This document shows positions 7,934 through 16,398 of a stretch of 64,000 nucleotides of DNA, one piece after another. Position 1 is the first letter of the stretch; each line of letters opens with the position of its first letter. Made by a program: the position numbers and the translations under genes. The stretch lies in contig NZ_JADYVX010000004.1 of the NCBI RefSeq assembly GCF_020194175.1, forward strand, positions 124,001-188,000, given 5' to 3'. Under the pieces are notes generated by a model. It had not been told where the DNA came from. It saw only the letters and a list, made by a program, of their open reading frames with translations, and did no database searches. This DNA is from Bradyrhizobium sp. BRP22 (GTDB lineage: Bacteria > Pseudomonadota > Alphaproteobacteria > Rhizobiales > Xanthobacteraceae).

Positions 7934-8725
7934 ATGCCCAATGGACAATTCGCCATCGTCACCGGCGCCTCCACCGGCATCGGTCTGGAACTTGCCAGAT
8001 GCTGCACCCGCGCGGGCTTCGACCTCCTGATCGCCGCCGACGAGCCCGCGATCGAGAGCGCGGCCGATGCGCTCCGCCGCGAGGGCGGCAAGGTGGATGC
8101 GGTCCAGGCCGATCTGTCGACCACGGAAGGCGTCGATCGGCTCTATGCGGCGACCAAGGCGCGCCCGGTCGATGCCTTGCTTGCGAATGCCGGCGTCGGC
8201 CTCGGCCATGCGTTCCTCGATCAGGATTTCGACCGGGTCAGGCGCGTGATCGATACCAACATCACCGGTACCGTCGATCTCATCCACCGCGTCGGCAATG
8301 ACATGCGCCGCCGCAATGCCGGGCGTATCCTGATCACCGGCTCGATCGCGGGCTTCATGCCGGGCAGCTTCCAGGCGGTGTACAACGGCAGCAAGGCGTT
8401 CCTCGATTCATTTTCGTTTGCCTTGCGCGAGGAGCTGCGCGGCACCGGCGTCACCGTGACGTGCCTGATGCCGGGCGCGACCGAAACGGAATTCTTCCGC
8501 CGCGCCGACATGATGGACACCAGCGTCGGCACCGCGAAGAAGGACGATGCGGCTGCAGTCGCAAAGGCCGGCTTCGACGCGATGATGGGCGGCAAGGGCG
8601 ACATCGTCACGGGCATCAGGAACAAGATCCAGTCGGCTGTCGCAAACGTGCTGCCCGCCGGCATGCTGGCGCGGCAGCATCGCAAGATGGCCGAGCCGGG
8701 CTCGGCAAAATCGTCGCGCACGTGA
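7934..8725 (+). CDS. SDR family oxidoreductase
   Basis: A 263-residue classical short-chain dehydrogenase: cofactor motif TGASTGIG near residue 10, NAG at LLANAGVG, catalytic Ser in ITGSIAG, and the YxxxK dyad in YNGSKAFL. An acidic residue after strand 2 (AADEPAIES) is compatible with NAD(H). GAGGA lies 8 nt before the ATG. It is divergent from the alcohol dehydrogenase operon across a 200-bp region, suggesting shared control. The substrate is not inferable. Confidence 0.92.
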   Translation: MPNGQFAIVTGASTGIGLELARCCTRAGFDLLIAADEPAIESAADALRREGGKVDAVQADLSTTEGVDRLYAATKARPVDALLANAGVGLGHAFLDQDFDRVRRVIDTNITGTVDLIHRVGNDMRRRNAGRILITGSIAGFMPGSFQAVYNGSKAFLDSFSFALREELRGTGVTVTCLMPGATETEFFRRADMMDTSVGTAKKDDAAAVAKAGFDAMMGGKGDIVTGIRNKIQSAVANVLPAGMLARQHRKMAEPGSAKSSRT

Positions 8726-8829
8726 GGCGGATGGTTGCGGCCGGCGAAGCTCAGTGCGTCTGTTGAAAAGGAAAGCGGCAAGCCGTTCATCTCTTGCGAG
8801 ACGCCAGCCCCATGCATTGCTGGAGCTGC

Positions 8830-8855
8830 GGAACGCTGCTCATGCTCCAGACGTT
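8830..8855 (+). promoter_or_regulatory. Candidate EcfG (general stress sigma) promoter of the VOC gene
   Basis: GGAAC at 8830-8834 and CGTT at 8852-8855 are separated by exactly 17 bp, an exact match to the known alphaproteobacterial EcfG consensus GGAAC-N16/17-CGTT. The expected transcript start near 8862 leaves a ~40-nt leader to the ATG at 8902 and argues against longer upstream starts for the VOC gene. Confidence 0.6.
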
Positions 8856-8901
8856 GACTCGCCTCGAGGCCAGTCTTGCCATCAGTGCGGAGCTAACGAT
8901 C

Positions 8902-9294
8902 ATGGCCATCGACTTCAATCATACGATTCTGTCGGCTCGCGACAGCAAGGCCTCGGCCGATTTCCTGGCCGAGATGCTCGGGTTGCCGGCGCCGCGGCGC
9001 TGGGGACCATTCCATATGGTTACGACCGATAATGGCGCCAATCTCGATTACATGGATGCCAAAGGCGACATTGCGCGTCAGCACTATGCCTTCCTGGTCG
9101 ACGACGCCGCGTTCGACGCGATATTCAATCGAATTCGTGAGCGGAACCTGCCGTACTGGGCTGATCCCGGCCGGCAAAAGGCAGGCGAAATCAACGACCA
9201 TGACGGTGGACGCGGCCTCTATTTCGAGGAACTGAACGGACACCTGCTCGAAATCATCACGCGTCCCTATGGCAGCGGCGGCTGGAATCCATAG
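8902..9294 (+). CDS. VOC family protein (glyoxalase/dioxygenase fold)
   Basis: A 130-residue single vicinal-oxygen-chelate module: the N-terminal NHTILSARDSKASADFLAEMLGL strand-helix, a middle RQHYAFLVDD strand, and a C-terminal GRGLYFEELNGHLLEIITRPYG strand carrying the conserved Glu and His positions for metal. The ATG at 8902 has GGAG 9 nt upstream, and an EcfG-type promoter sits just before it, so longer upstream starts are unlikely. It probably acts in detoxification or stress metabolism; the substrate is unknown. Confidence 0.88.
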   Translation: MAIDFNHTILSARDSKASADFLAEMLGLPAPRRWGPFHMVTTDNGANLDYMDAKGDIARQHYAFLVDDAAFDAIFNRIRERNLPYWADPGRQKAGEINDHDGGRGLYFEELNGHLLEIITRPYGSGGWNP

Positions 9295-9519
9295 CCGGCT
9301 CTCTGCGCGATCAGCGGCGTCAAATCACATCAAGAGTTGATCCTGCAGCCAGCGTACGCCGGCGGCACCCTCGAAGGTCACGAGGGTCCATCCGTAACGA
9401 CGCGCCTGGGAAGGTTAACCCCTGGCTTGCTCCCTCCGGAGACCGTTACGTCCCGGACAAAGTCGCGCGCGCCCACCTCCAGCCTTCGGCGGCTTGGCGG
9501 TTGTCGCGCCGGTCGTGCC

Positions 9520-9942
9520 TCAGTGATGGGCCGAAACGCTCCTGAAGCACTCGGACAGCAGATTGTCGCCAGACGCAGAATGGCTGAGATCACCTAGACT
9601 GAGAATGCCGACCATCCGCTTGCTCTTGTTGATCACCGGCAGCCTGCGGACCTGCAGCTTCTCCATGTGATGCATCGCCTTTGCGAGGTCGTCGTCCTCC
9701 CGGCAGCAATGGATGCCGTCGGTCATGACATCACGCGCCATCGCGCGACGCGCATCGAAGTTGTTGCTCGCAAGCCCTTTGCAGACGATGTCGCGATCGG
9801 TCACCATTCCGATCAGCCGATCGTCCTCTCCGATCGGAATGCAGCCGATGTCATGCTCCCGCATCAATTTCGCGAGTTCGGTGACAGGGGTGTCGGGGCT
9901 GACCCAGTCGACGCCCTTGTGCATCACTTCTTGGACTTTCAT
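9520..9942 (-). CDS. CBS-domain pair protein
   Basis: A 140-residue protein consisting of two CBS motifs: VQEVMHKGVDWVSPDTPVTELAKLMREHDIGCIPI with IGMVTDRDIV, then ARDVMTDGIHCCREDDDLAKAMHHM with RLPVINKSKRMVGILSLGDLS. Stand-alone CBS pairs bind adenine nucleotides and act as energy or redox sensors; in rhizobia several are induced by low oxygen or stress. A GGAGG ribosome site precedes the start. The last residues (SHSASGDNLLSECFRSVSAHH) are less conserved. The partner protein is unknown. Confidence 0.92.
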   Translation of the reverse strand: MKVQEVMHKGVDWVSPDTPVTELAKLMREHDIGCIPIGEDDRLIGMVTDRDIVCKGLASNNFDARRAMARDVMTDGIHCCREDDDLAKAMHHMEKLQVRRLPVINKSKRMVGILSLGDLSHSASGDNLLSECFRSVSAHH

Positions 9943-10008
9943 GGCGGACCTCCGTTACTGGATTTCAGGTGCGTTTGATGCAGCGCACTTGCGCAGATCT
10001 CTTCGTTT

Positions 10009-10061
10009 GAGCATGATCTTTTCGGAAAACCGGTTTCCACTTTTCCGGATCATGCTCTGGT
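10009..10061 (-). repeat. Short inverted version of family B repeat
   Basis: GAGCATGATCTTTTCGG on the left and CCGGATCATGCTC on the right are inverted; the centre carries ACCGGTTTCCACTTTTCC, the reverse complement of the family B core. It lies between the CBS and YbaK genes. Confidence 0.75.
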
Positions 10062-10083
10062 GGCAGATCCGAGCGACCAATCC

Positions 10084-10554
10084 TCAATCGTGTACGCTAA
10101 AGCGCCCATGCGGCGCGTCCGCCGTCAGGCGCGCAAACTGCTCACGCGTGAGATGCAGCAGGGTCTGATGATCGCCGGCTTCCATATAGATTTCCGGCTG
10201 TGTCTCGATGCTGTCGTCGACGATGGTATCGAGCCCATAGCACTTGCCGATGGCAGGAACGGCGCCGTGTGCGCAGTCGCGGAACAGCTGATTGATCTCG
10301 GTTTCATCGGCCATATCGACATCATCACCGAGTGTGGTCCGCAGCTCCGACAGGCGGAGGTGGTGCGATGCGGGCACGACGGCAAGAATATATTCGCCGT
10401 CGCGTCGCAACACGATGCCCTTGGCAAGACGGTCGCCCGAGATATGGCACGCTTGGGCCGTGCGGGTGGACGACATGCTCGGCTCGTGCTGAATCTCCTC
10501 GTATTGGATGTTTTCAGCAGCGAGGTATTTTTGCAGTGTGGGAGCGATGGACAT
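10084..10554 (-). CDS. YbaK/EbsC-type aminoacyl-tRNA deacylase
   Basis: A 156-residue protein with the YbaK/ProX editing-domain pattern: an N-terminal helix, YEEIQHEPSMSSTRTAQACHISGDRLAKGIVL (helix and conserved Lys that binds substrate), ILAVVPASHHL, and a GAVPAIGKCYGLDTIVDD segment corresponding to the conserved GGVSPIG-type loop. Family members hydrolyse mischarged tRNAs in trans. GGAGG at 8 nt upstream of the ATG at 10554 fixes the start rather than an ATG 27 bp upstream. It neighbours a CBS protein on the same strand; tRNA specificity is not predictable. Confidence 0.88.
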   Translation of the reverse strand: MSIAPTLQKYLAAENIQYEEIQHEPSMSSTRTAQACHISGDRLAKGIVLRRDGEYILAVVPASHHLRLSELRTTLGDDVDMADETEINQLFRDCAHGAVPAIGKCYGLDTIVDDSIETQPEIYMEAGDHQTLLHLTREQFARLTADAPHGRFSVHD

Positions 10555-10934
10555 GACGTGACCTCCGGTGCGGGTAGGCAAACCATCCGCCGCAAGGTCT
10601 TCCTGCCGAGCCTCGCCTTACGGCGGCTGCGTCACTATAGGATCAACATATTCCTTCCATCCGCCGGCTGCAATTCTTCGTCAGTGACTGGGGTGCGGTG
10701 CAACGTCTCCACGTTGGCGTTGGTATGGTTTCCGTCTTTACCTGCAACAGGAGGTCGTCGCGGCGACGGCGTCACCGATAGGGCAGAGTTCTTGGCCTAA
10801 TTCTCAAGCGCCGAAGGGCGGATCAGCCTTGCGCCGCCGCTCGAAGCCGTTCACTGGCGCTGCGCCGAGGATGGTGGGTTACGCCTTGCGGTTTCTGGTT
10901 CGACTGCGCGCGCCGCGCGTTTTCGAAGTTCTCG
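10555..10934. other. 380-bp gap between YbaK and phosphatase genes
   Basis: It must contain the YbaK promoter (minus strand). I see no protein-coding signal: open frames lack ribosome sites and have Arg-rich shadow composition. No strong palindrome is evident. Confidence 0.5.
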
Positions 10935-11372
10935 CTATCGGAGCGTTCGTAAAAGATCTTCCATCAGCCTATCGATCATGGCCAGGGCGTCAGCCGGGTT
11001 GGCGACATCGATATCGTGGACATGCCAATACCTCACCCTGTCCGCAACGGCTGGAAAGCGCCGTTCGACCAACGGCCGATGCTCGGCTTCCTTCAGTGCG
11101 ATGACGAGATCGGCTCCGTCGAAGTCGGCCAGGCAGCAGGGTTGAGGATAGCGGTGCGCCCCTTCTGCGACGATCGATTTTGCCTGAAGGCCCTGCAAAG
11201 CAAATTTCGAAATTGGTCCCACATTGTCTAGGGAACCTTTTTCCGCCGCGCCGCGCGAGAAGGCTCGCCAGTTCAGCCCTTCGAGTCTTGCCTGGTGATT
11301 AAACAGCTCTTCGGCATATCGGCTACGGTAGTAGTTGCCCGTACAAAGAAACAGGATGTGATTGTTTGACAT
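10935..11372 (-). CDS. Low-molecular-weight protein-tyrosine phosphatase family protein
   Basis: A 145-residue protein with the catalytic P-loop CTGNYYR (Cys10-x5-Arg16) immediately after the first strand, the signature of LMW-PTP and arsenate-reductase enzymes. The general-acid Asp normally in a DPY motif is probably represented in YWHVHDIDV but is not canonical. The DADLVIALKEAEHRP strand-helix is typical of the fold. It is cytoplasmic. It stands alone, so whether it acts on phosphotyrosine or arsenate is undetermined; the lack of ars genes nearby favours a phosphatase. Confidence 0.85.
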   Translation of the reverse strand: MSNNHILFLCTGNYYRSRYAEELFNHQARLEGLNWRAFSRGAAEKGSLDNVGPISKFALQGLQAKSIVAEGAHRYPQPCCLADFDGADLVIALKEAEHRPLVERRFPAVADRVRYWHVHDIDVANPADALAMIDRLMEDLLRTLR

Positions 11373-11443
11373 TGGCCAGCGGGGAAACCTGAATTTTTTA
11401 AGTGATCGGCACGACCGGAGTTGGGTACGCTGTTACTGCGCCC

Positions 11444-12484
11444 CTATTTCGTCACCATCCCCCCGGTCTCCGGATGCTGCAGCCAGCCCAGCACCGCCTC
11501 ATGGAATCGCGCCGGCGCCTGGATCTGCGGGGCGTGGCCGAGGTCGGGGAATTCGATCAGTTGGGCGTGCGCGAAGCGCTTGGCGGCCTCCTTGCCGAGC
11601 ACGAGATAGTTGCCGAGCGTCGGGCGAATCGCCGGCGGCGCTTTGTCCTTGCCGATTGCGGTGGTGTCCTTGTCGCCGATCAGGAGCAGCACCGGCGTCT
11701 TGATGCGCTCGAATTCGTAGAACACCGGCTGGGTCGCGATCATGTCGTAGAGCCGCGCCGAGCTCGACGCCACGGCATCGCGTCCGGGGCCGCGATACAT
11801 GCCGGCCAGCATCTGCACCCAGGGCTCATATGACGCGTCCCAGGTGTCGGCATAATAGGTGGCGCGTTCGTAGGCGCGGATGGTGTCGGCGGTCACGCGC
11901 TTCTCGCGCTCGTTCCAGCCGTCGAGGCTGAGCCACGGCACGCCCTTGGCCGCCCAGTCCTCGAGGCCGATCGGATCGACCAGGACGAGCTGATCGACGG
12001 CCGCCAGATACATCAGCGCATAGCGCATCGCCAGCATGCCGCCGGTCGAATGGCCCATGATCACCGCATGCTCGATGCCGAGCGAGGCCAGCAGCGCATG
12101 CGTGTTACCGGCGAGCTGCTGGAACGTGTATTGATAGCGCTCGGGCTTGCTGGATTTGCAGAACCCGATCTGGTCGGGCGCGATCACCCGATAGCCGGCC
12201 GCCGTCAGCGCCTTGATCGAGCCTTCCCAGGTGGCGGCGCAGAAATTCTTCCCATGCAGCACCACGACGGTGCGGCCGTTCGGGTTCGACGGTTTCACGT
12301 CGAGATAGGCCATCTCCAGTTCCTGGCCCTGCGACGTGAACCGATAGCGCTCAACCGGGAAGGGGTATTCGAACCCCTGCAGTTCGGGTCCATAGGCTGG
12401 CCCGTCATCGGCGGCGGAGGCCGGTGAACTCAGGCTGACGGCGGCGGTCAAAGCGAGAGCGAACAGGGTCGAAAAACGGATCAT
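11444..12484 (-). CDS. Secreted alpha/beta hydrolase
   Basis: A 346-residue protein with a Sec signal peptide (MIRFSTLFALALTAAVSLSSPASA, cleavage near residue 24). An oxyanion-hole HGKN follows strand 3, the nucleophile elbow is GHSTGG (Ser146), the acid is probably in LLIGDKDTTAIG, and the catalytic His in FPDLGHAPQ. The cap region is Trp/Tyr-rich. It is probably periplasmic esterase, lipase or haloperoxidase-like; the substrate is unknown. It is monocistronic, facing a repeat-rich region upstream. Confidence 0.9.
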   Translation of the reverse strand: MIRFSTLFALALTAAVSLSSPASAADDGPAYGPELQGFEYPFPVERYRFTSQGQELEMAYLDVKPSNPNGRTVVVLHGKNFCAATWEGSIKALTAAGYRVIAPDQIGFCKSSKPERYQYTFQQLAGNTHALLASLGIEHAVIMGHSTGGMLAMRYALMYLAAVDQLVLVDPIGLEDWAAKGVPWLSLDGWNEREKRVTADTIRAYERATYYADTWDASYEPWVQMLAGMYRGPGRDAVASSSARLYDMIATQPVFYEFERIKTPVLLLIGDKDTTAIGKDKAPPAIRPTLGNYLVLGKEAAKRFAHAQLIEFPDLGHAPQIQAPARFHEAVLGWLQHPETGGMVTK

Positions 12485-12606
12485 CGGGCAATCCTGCAGC
12501 GTGGAACATCAGGCGGCATCGAACTAACGCAGCGCCTCATCGCTATCCAGAAGGCCCGCGATGATTTGTTCGTGATCGATTGGGAGTTCAGTCAGCTGCT
12601 CACGCC

Positions 12607-12701
12607 GTCATTGCGAGGAGCGATAGCGACGAAGCAATCCATTCTTCCGCTTGCGGTGCTATGGATTGCTTCGTGGGCGCTATCGCGTCGCCCCGGATGA
12701 C
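12607..12701. repeat. Inverted repeat element (GTCATTGCGAGGAGCGA type)
   Basis: GCGACGAAGCAATCCAT at the left is mirrored by ATGGATTGCTTCGTGGGCGC on the right, and the ends are GTCAT and ATGAC. This is a typical intergenic palindromic repeat; one copy is present in the window. Confidence 0.7.
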
Positions 12702-12702
12702 A

Positions 12703-12831
12703 CCCCCATCCTGAGGAGCCGCGAAGCGGCGTTTTGAAGGATGGGGTACGGGCGAGACCGTGGCCTCATGGGTTCTCAAGGCGATGCGCAGCATCGTCCG
12801 GAGACGCGCTGCGCGCTCCTCACCATGAGCG
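12703..12831 (+). repeat. Dispersed repeat family D (CCTCATGGTTCTCAAGGCGATGCG), copy 1
   Basis: CCCCATCCTGAGGAGCCGCG and CTCACCATGAGC flank a GGTTCTCAAGGCGATGCGCA core. Related copies lie at 24972-25070, 54007-54137 and 57074-57192 (the last inverted). The arms can pair as ATCCTGAGGAG/CTCCTCACCAT-like stems. Confidence 0.8.
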
Positions 12832-12960
12832 GGCAACAGCGCGTGCGCGGCCGGACAAATTAAGCGAGTGATTCCAACGTGATTTGCCCTGTCCACTGCT
12901 CGCGCAAAAAACATTCCGCTTCCGTCGTCGGGCAAATCAGTGATTTAACTCCGCGCGTCT

Positions 12961-13310
12961 CATCCAAATGAGGGGCGGCTCGCGATCGTCACGAACGTTG
13001 CGGTGGGATGCGGTGGACGCGATGCGTGCGACTGACGAGCGTGCGTAATGCGGACGGCGAAGTCGTGTGGTTCTGGCGCCCCGACGCTGGCGCTAAGTCT
13101 TTTGCGCGAAGAAGTTCGCGCGAGAGATGACGGTGGCAAGAAAGCCCGGTCACCGAGAAGAGCTCGAAGTAAGCCGTAAAACCATCGCGCAGGGAAAGCC
13201 GGAGTTGCTTCGGTTGACCTGTGGTCCTACCCCCGTGCTTTTTGTTGCACGGGGCCCACGGGTGCGACCGGCACCCGGCTTTCCCTGCGCCCTCTGACCA
13301 ATGAGAGGGT
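12961..13310 (+). ncRNA. Strongly folded repeat-like element, possible structured RNA
   Basis: A 16-bp perfect stem (GCGCAGGGAAAGCCGG at 13187-13202 with its complement at 13275-13290) encloses an 8-bp perfect hairpin (CCCCGTGC at 13231-13238, GCACGGGG at 13247-13254) and a shorter GGTGC/GCACC hairpin. From memory, translations of this sequence type (GAGKAGCRSHPWAPC) turn up as spurious proteins in many Bradyrhizobium and Afipia annotations, implying a multicopy element. It may be a transcribed RNA or a DNA-level repeat; the sequence alone does not decide, and the outer limits are approximate. Confidence 0.45.
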
Positions 13311-13373
13311 GAAACGAGATGCAAAGCTCGGACGTAATGCGCCGCGAGAATGCGAACTCACATCCATTCCACC

Positions 13374-13475
13374 GTCATGCCCCGCGCAGGCGGGGCATCC
13401 AGTAACCACAGGCCTCTCGGGTCAAGCACGACCGCCTCTGGAATACTGGATCGTCCGGTCAAGCCGGACGATGAC
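13374..13475 (+). repeat. Dispersed repeat family E (GTCATCGCCCGCGAAGGCGGG), copy 1
   Basis: GTCATGCCCCGCGCAGGCGGGG and CTGGATCGTCCGGTCAAGC...GATGAC ends face each other with a hairpin at each side and CCAGTA/TACTGG inverted segments. Related copies are at 43714-43814 and 47324-47425, and a degraded copy at 42257-42388. Confidence 0.8.
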
Positions 13476-13515
13476 AGCGCAAGGCTGTTTGACAATTGAA
13501 TCAGTATCTCCCCAC

Positions 13516-13673
13516 GTCGTCCCGGGCTTGCGCGCCGCGGCGAAGCCCTTTGGGCGTAGCCGGGACCCGGGACCCATAACCACAGGCCATTGTTGTGTGC
13601 TCCGCTGCAACCGCTTGCTCCTGCCACAACACCCTCATGTGGTTATGGGTCGCTGCTTTCGCCGGGATGACGG
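13516..13673. repeat. Inverted repeat element (GTCGTCCCGGGCTTGCG / CATAACCACA)
   Basis: CCCATAACCACAGG at about 13573 is mirrored by TGTGGTTATGGGTCG at about 13638; the ends read CGTCGTCCCGG and CCGGGATGACGG. Together with the elements before it, this makes 12.6-13.7 kb a nearly continuous repeat field. Confidence 0.65.
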
Positions 13674-13827
13674 AAACGGAGAGCGGACGCCAATCCCACC
13701 ACGATACCGGCAACGTTGCGACAGGATCTCGCAATCATCAATCTGTATTCAGCAGAGCATATCTCCGCCTCAATCGGTCGTGCATCTGACGCTCGTCAGC
13801 ATTTGCCGTCAGAAACAGGACTGCCAG

Positions 13828-14739
13828 ATGGTCGTTCATCGCCTGCTGCCGAAGGTGCGCCGATGGCGGATGCCAAATCCGTCCGGTCGCGCCACGTTGC
13901 GGAGTGCGGCCGTGGTGACCGCCGCTTCCCTGATGTCGGGATGCGCGACGGTGGCGCTGGATCAGGGCGGCTCGCTGACATCATATGGTCAGCTTCAGCC
14001 CTCCGACGGCGTGCTCACCAAGTCAAAGCTCTATGTGCGCGAAGATGGCGTGCTGGCGGCGCGCACCGTGCGGATCGTCCCCGCGACGATCGCCGGCAAG
14101 GCCAGGGTGGAGGGGATCACGGACCAGGAGCGCAGGCTCGTTGCCAACGCCATCGATCGCTCCCTCTGCGCCGGCCTCAGCGAACGTTTCACCGTCGTGG
14201 CTGCGGGCGATGACGCGGATCTCACCGTTCACTCGCTGATCACGCAGATGACGCCGACCGACGAAACGGCGGTGGCGGCATCGAAAGGCGCATCCGTTGC
14301 CAAGACCGTGCTGCTGCCCGGCGTGCCGGTGCCGGTCCCGCGCATTCCCATTGGTCTCGGCTCACTGTCGGTCGAAGCGGAGGCGCGGGCGCGCGATGGC
14401 AAGCAGGAGGCGGCCATGGTCTGGGGGCGCGGCGCGAATGCCCTCTCCGGCTCGGCGCGCGTGTCGCCCTCTGGCGACGCCTACGAACTGGCGAGCGCGT
14501 TCGGCGACGATTTCAGCCGGATGCTGGTCACCGGCAAGACGCCGTTCGGATCGCTCGCGAAGCCGCCTTCCATGGACCGCATCCAATCCTGGGCGGGCGG
14601 CGCACCGAAATATGCCGCCTGCGAAGCTTTCGGCCGCGAGCCGGGCATCGCGGGCCTGGTCGGGGGAGCGATCGGCGTGCCGCCGGATTGGAACGACAAG
14701 GTGCCCGACGCAGGCACGGCGACCGCGCAGGCGCAATAG
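13828..14739 (+). CDS. DUF3313-like lipoprotein
   Basis: A 303-residue protein. A basic N-region is followed by AAVVTAASLMSGC, a good lipobox with Cys ~40, so it should be an outer- or inner-membrane lipoprotein. The SYGQLQPSDGVLTKSKLYVREDG segment after the lipobox and the later ADLTVHSLITQMTPTDE strand resemble DUF3313. The ATG at 13828 has AGGA 8 nt upstream; an in-frame ATG at 13870 gives a shorter signal peptide and is a possible alternative start. Longer upstream reading frames run into repeats and are not credible. The function is unknown. Confidence 0.75.
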   Translation: MVVHRLLPKVRRWRMPNPSGRATLRSAAVVTAASLMSGCATVALDQGGSLTSYGQLQPSDGVLTKSKLYVREDGVLAARTVRIVPATIAGKARVEGITDQERRLVANAIDRSLCAGLSERFTVVAAGDDADLTVHSLITQMTPTDETAVAASKGASVAKTVLLPGVPVPVPRIPIGLGSLSVEAEARARDGKQEAAMVWGRGANALSGSARVSPSGDAYELASAFGDDFSRMLVTGKTPFGSLAKPPSMDRIQSWAGGAPKYAACEAFGREPGIAGLVGGAIGVPPDWNDKVPDAGTATAQAQ

Positions 14740-14771
14740 CGCCGCGCACGTCCTCGCCGGTATTCCCGCCG

Positions 14772-15587
14772 TCACCGGGCCGCTGACGCGCGACCCTCAC
14801 CGTCGATCTGCCGACCCATGATCGCGATCGCTTTCTGGTAGACGCCGGCGGCATTCCAGGCTTCGATCGCCGCGAAATTGGGTTCGCCGGGCTGGTAGCC
14901 GGCGCCGGCGCGCCAGCCGTGGGCCTTGAGGAAGTTCGCCGTCGAATTCAGCGCATTGGCCGCCACGTCCAGATTGCCGGTGCCATAGGCGAGGATGTTC
15001 TTGGGCATGAATTGGGTCTGGCCCACCTCGCCATGCATGGAGCCGCGCGTGGCTCCCGACAGCACGCCGCGGTCGATCAGCTTCAGCGCCGCGTAAAGCT
15101 GGTCGGTGAAGAACTCGGGCCGGCGGCAGTCATAGGCAAGGGTGGCGATCGACGACAGCATGTTCTGATGGCCGCGCTGGCTTCCAAAGCCGGTCTCCAT
15201 GCCCCAGATCGCGATCAGCGGCCCCGGCGGGACGCCATAGCGCTGCTCGATCGATGCGAACAGCGCCGCGTGGGATTGCTTGAGCGCCCGGCCGCGCGCG
15301 ACGATGGTCGAGGCGCCACGCTTGGCGAGAAACTGATCGAGCGACAGGCCAAAGCTGCGCTGGCCGCGATCGGCGGCGATAGTCGCGCTTGCATAGTGCG
15401 TCTGCATCAAGGCGGCGACCGCGGTCTGGCCGATGCCCTTGCCGCTTGCCTCCCGCGCGAATTCCGCCTTCCAGGCCTCGTAACCTCCCGGGCCGTTACC
15501 GCATTGAGCGGCTTTCGCGATGGTCCCGAAAGGCGCCAACGTTGCCAAAGCGAAGAGGGTGGCGGTTGCAAGTATCCTGCTGGTCAT
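14772..15587 (-). CDS. Lytic murein transglycosylase (MltB/SLT family 2-like)
   Basis: A 271-residue protein with a Sec signal peptide (cleavage after TIAKAA). The catalytic Glu131 lies in WGMETGFG, followed by NMLSSIATLAYDCRRPEFF and GEVGQTQFMPKNIL, the classical MltB-family motifs. It cleaves the MurNAc-GlcNAc glycosidic bond of peptidoglycan with 1,6-anhydro formation in the periplasm. The family's frequent C-terminal peptidoglycan-binding domain is absent. GGAG at 7 nt supports the start at 15587; it is divergent from the truncated gene at 15686 across a 98-bp AT-rich region. Confidence 0.92.
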   Translation of the reverse strand: MTSRILATATLFALATLAPFGTIAKAAQCGNGPGGYEAWKAEFAREASGKGIGQTAVAALMQTHYASATIAADRGQRSFGLSLDQFLAKRGASTIVARGRALKQSHAALFASIEQRYGVPPGPLIAIWGMETGFGSQRGHQNMLSSIATLAYDCRRPEFFTDQLYAALKLIDRGVLSGATRGSMHGEVGQTQFMPKNILAYGTGNLDVAANALNSTANFLKAHGWRAGAGYQPGEPNFAAIEAWNAAGVYQKAIAIMGRQIDGEGRASAAR

Positions 15588-15685
15588 TTCGAACTCCGTT
15601 GGTCGGCAGACATGATTTAAGCATAAAGTTGGCGGACGCATAAATCGCATAACAATCGGGCGAAATCCGCACCCGGAAGGAAATC

Positions 15686-16105
15686 ATGAAGATGCTGATC
15701 GCCGCGGCCGTGGTGGCCGGCCTTGCTCTCGAAATGGCACATGCCGCGCCATTGCCCGAGGCAACAAGGCCTGATGACGTCGGATTCTCCGAGCAGGGGC
15801 TGGCCCGGCTGGACGATTTCTTCGCCCGCGAGATTGCGGCGAAGCGGGTGCCCGGCGCCGTGGTCGCGATCGCCCGCGACGGCAAGCTCGTGCACTACAA
15901 GGCCTATGGCCAGCTCGATCCGGCCAAGGGCACGCCGATGCCGCTCGATGCCGTCTTCGCACTTGCATCCATGACCAAGCCGCTTGCCGCCGTCGCCGGG
16001 CTGACGCTGATGGAGCAGGGTCGCCTGCCGCTGCAGGCCAGGCTCGCGGATTACTATCCGGCGTTCGCCGACATGAAGATGGCGCGATCAGCTATTCGCA
16101 CCTGA
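15686..16105 (+). pseudogene. Truncated serine beta-lactamase/esterase-fold gene
   Basis: The 139-residue product has a signal peptide (ALEMAHA|AP) and the start of a class C beta-lactamase/EstB domain: GFSEQGLARLDDFFAREIAAKRVPGAVVAI, then ASMTK with the Ser95-x-x-Lys98 catalytic dyad and PLAAVAGLTLMEQGRLPL. It stops just where the family continues for another ~250 residues with the YxN and HxG motifs. The break is after ADMKMARSAIRT. The downstream DNA does not resume the domain in any frame I can follow, so this is a deletion remnant, not a single frameshift. Confidence 0.8.
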
Positions 16106-16395
16106 CGGTGTGATCCGTGCCGAACTCCGGTGACCGAGTTTTACGAGCGGCTCTCTCGCGCAGCCAAGCTGTTCAATGACAACTTCACCATCGCGTTTCG
16201 GGTACTGATCGTTGCGGCGTTTCGCTGTGTCCGTTCGTGCCGCGAGTCCGATGGTCGATGCTGCCTCTGCTGATCGGAAATCGCGGTTTGGCCGAATACG
16301 GCAAGGGACGATTTGCGCAACGTGCTCGGCTTTTTCCTGGTCAGCGCGTTCATTGCGATCTATGCAGCGATACGTAACCTGAGCCCCGCGCCCTC
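16106..16395 (+). other. Decayed sequence after the truncated gene
   Basis: Short in-frame pieces look coding-derived, such as EFYERLSRAAKLFNDNFTIAFRVL near 16138 and NVLGFFLVSAFIAIYAAIRNL near 16320 (hydrophobic, in another frame), but stops separate them. They probably come from a different, membrane-protein gene, which suggests that a deletion joined two decaying loci. The parent family is not recognised. Confidence 0.4.
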
Positions 16396-16398
16396 AAA

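Noticed and set aside
9325..9400. Short minus-strand segment encoding RYGWTLVTFEGAAGVRW
   Set aside because: Looks coding-like but is only ~25 codons between stops and has no start; cannot be assigned.
12989..13324. A 111-residue minus-strand protein over the folded element
   Set aside because: Composition and recurrence (from memory) point to a spurious translation of a repeat/structured element.
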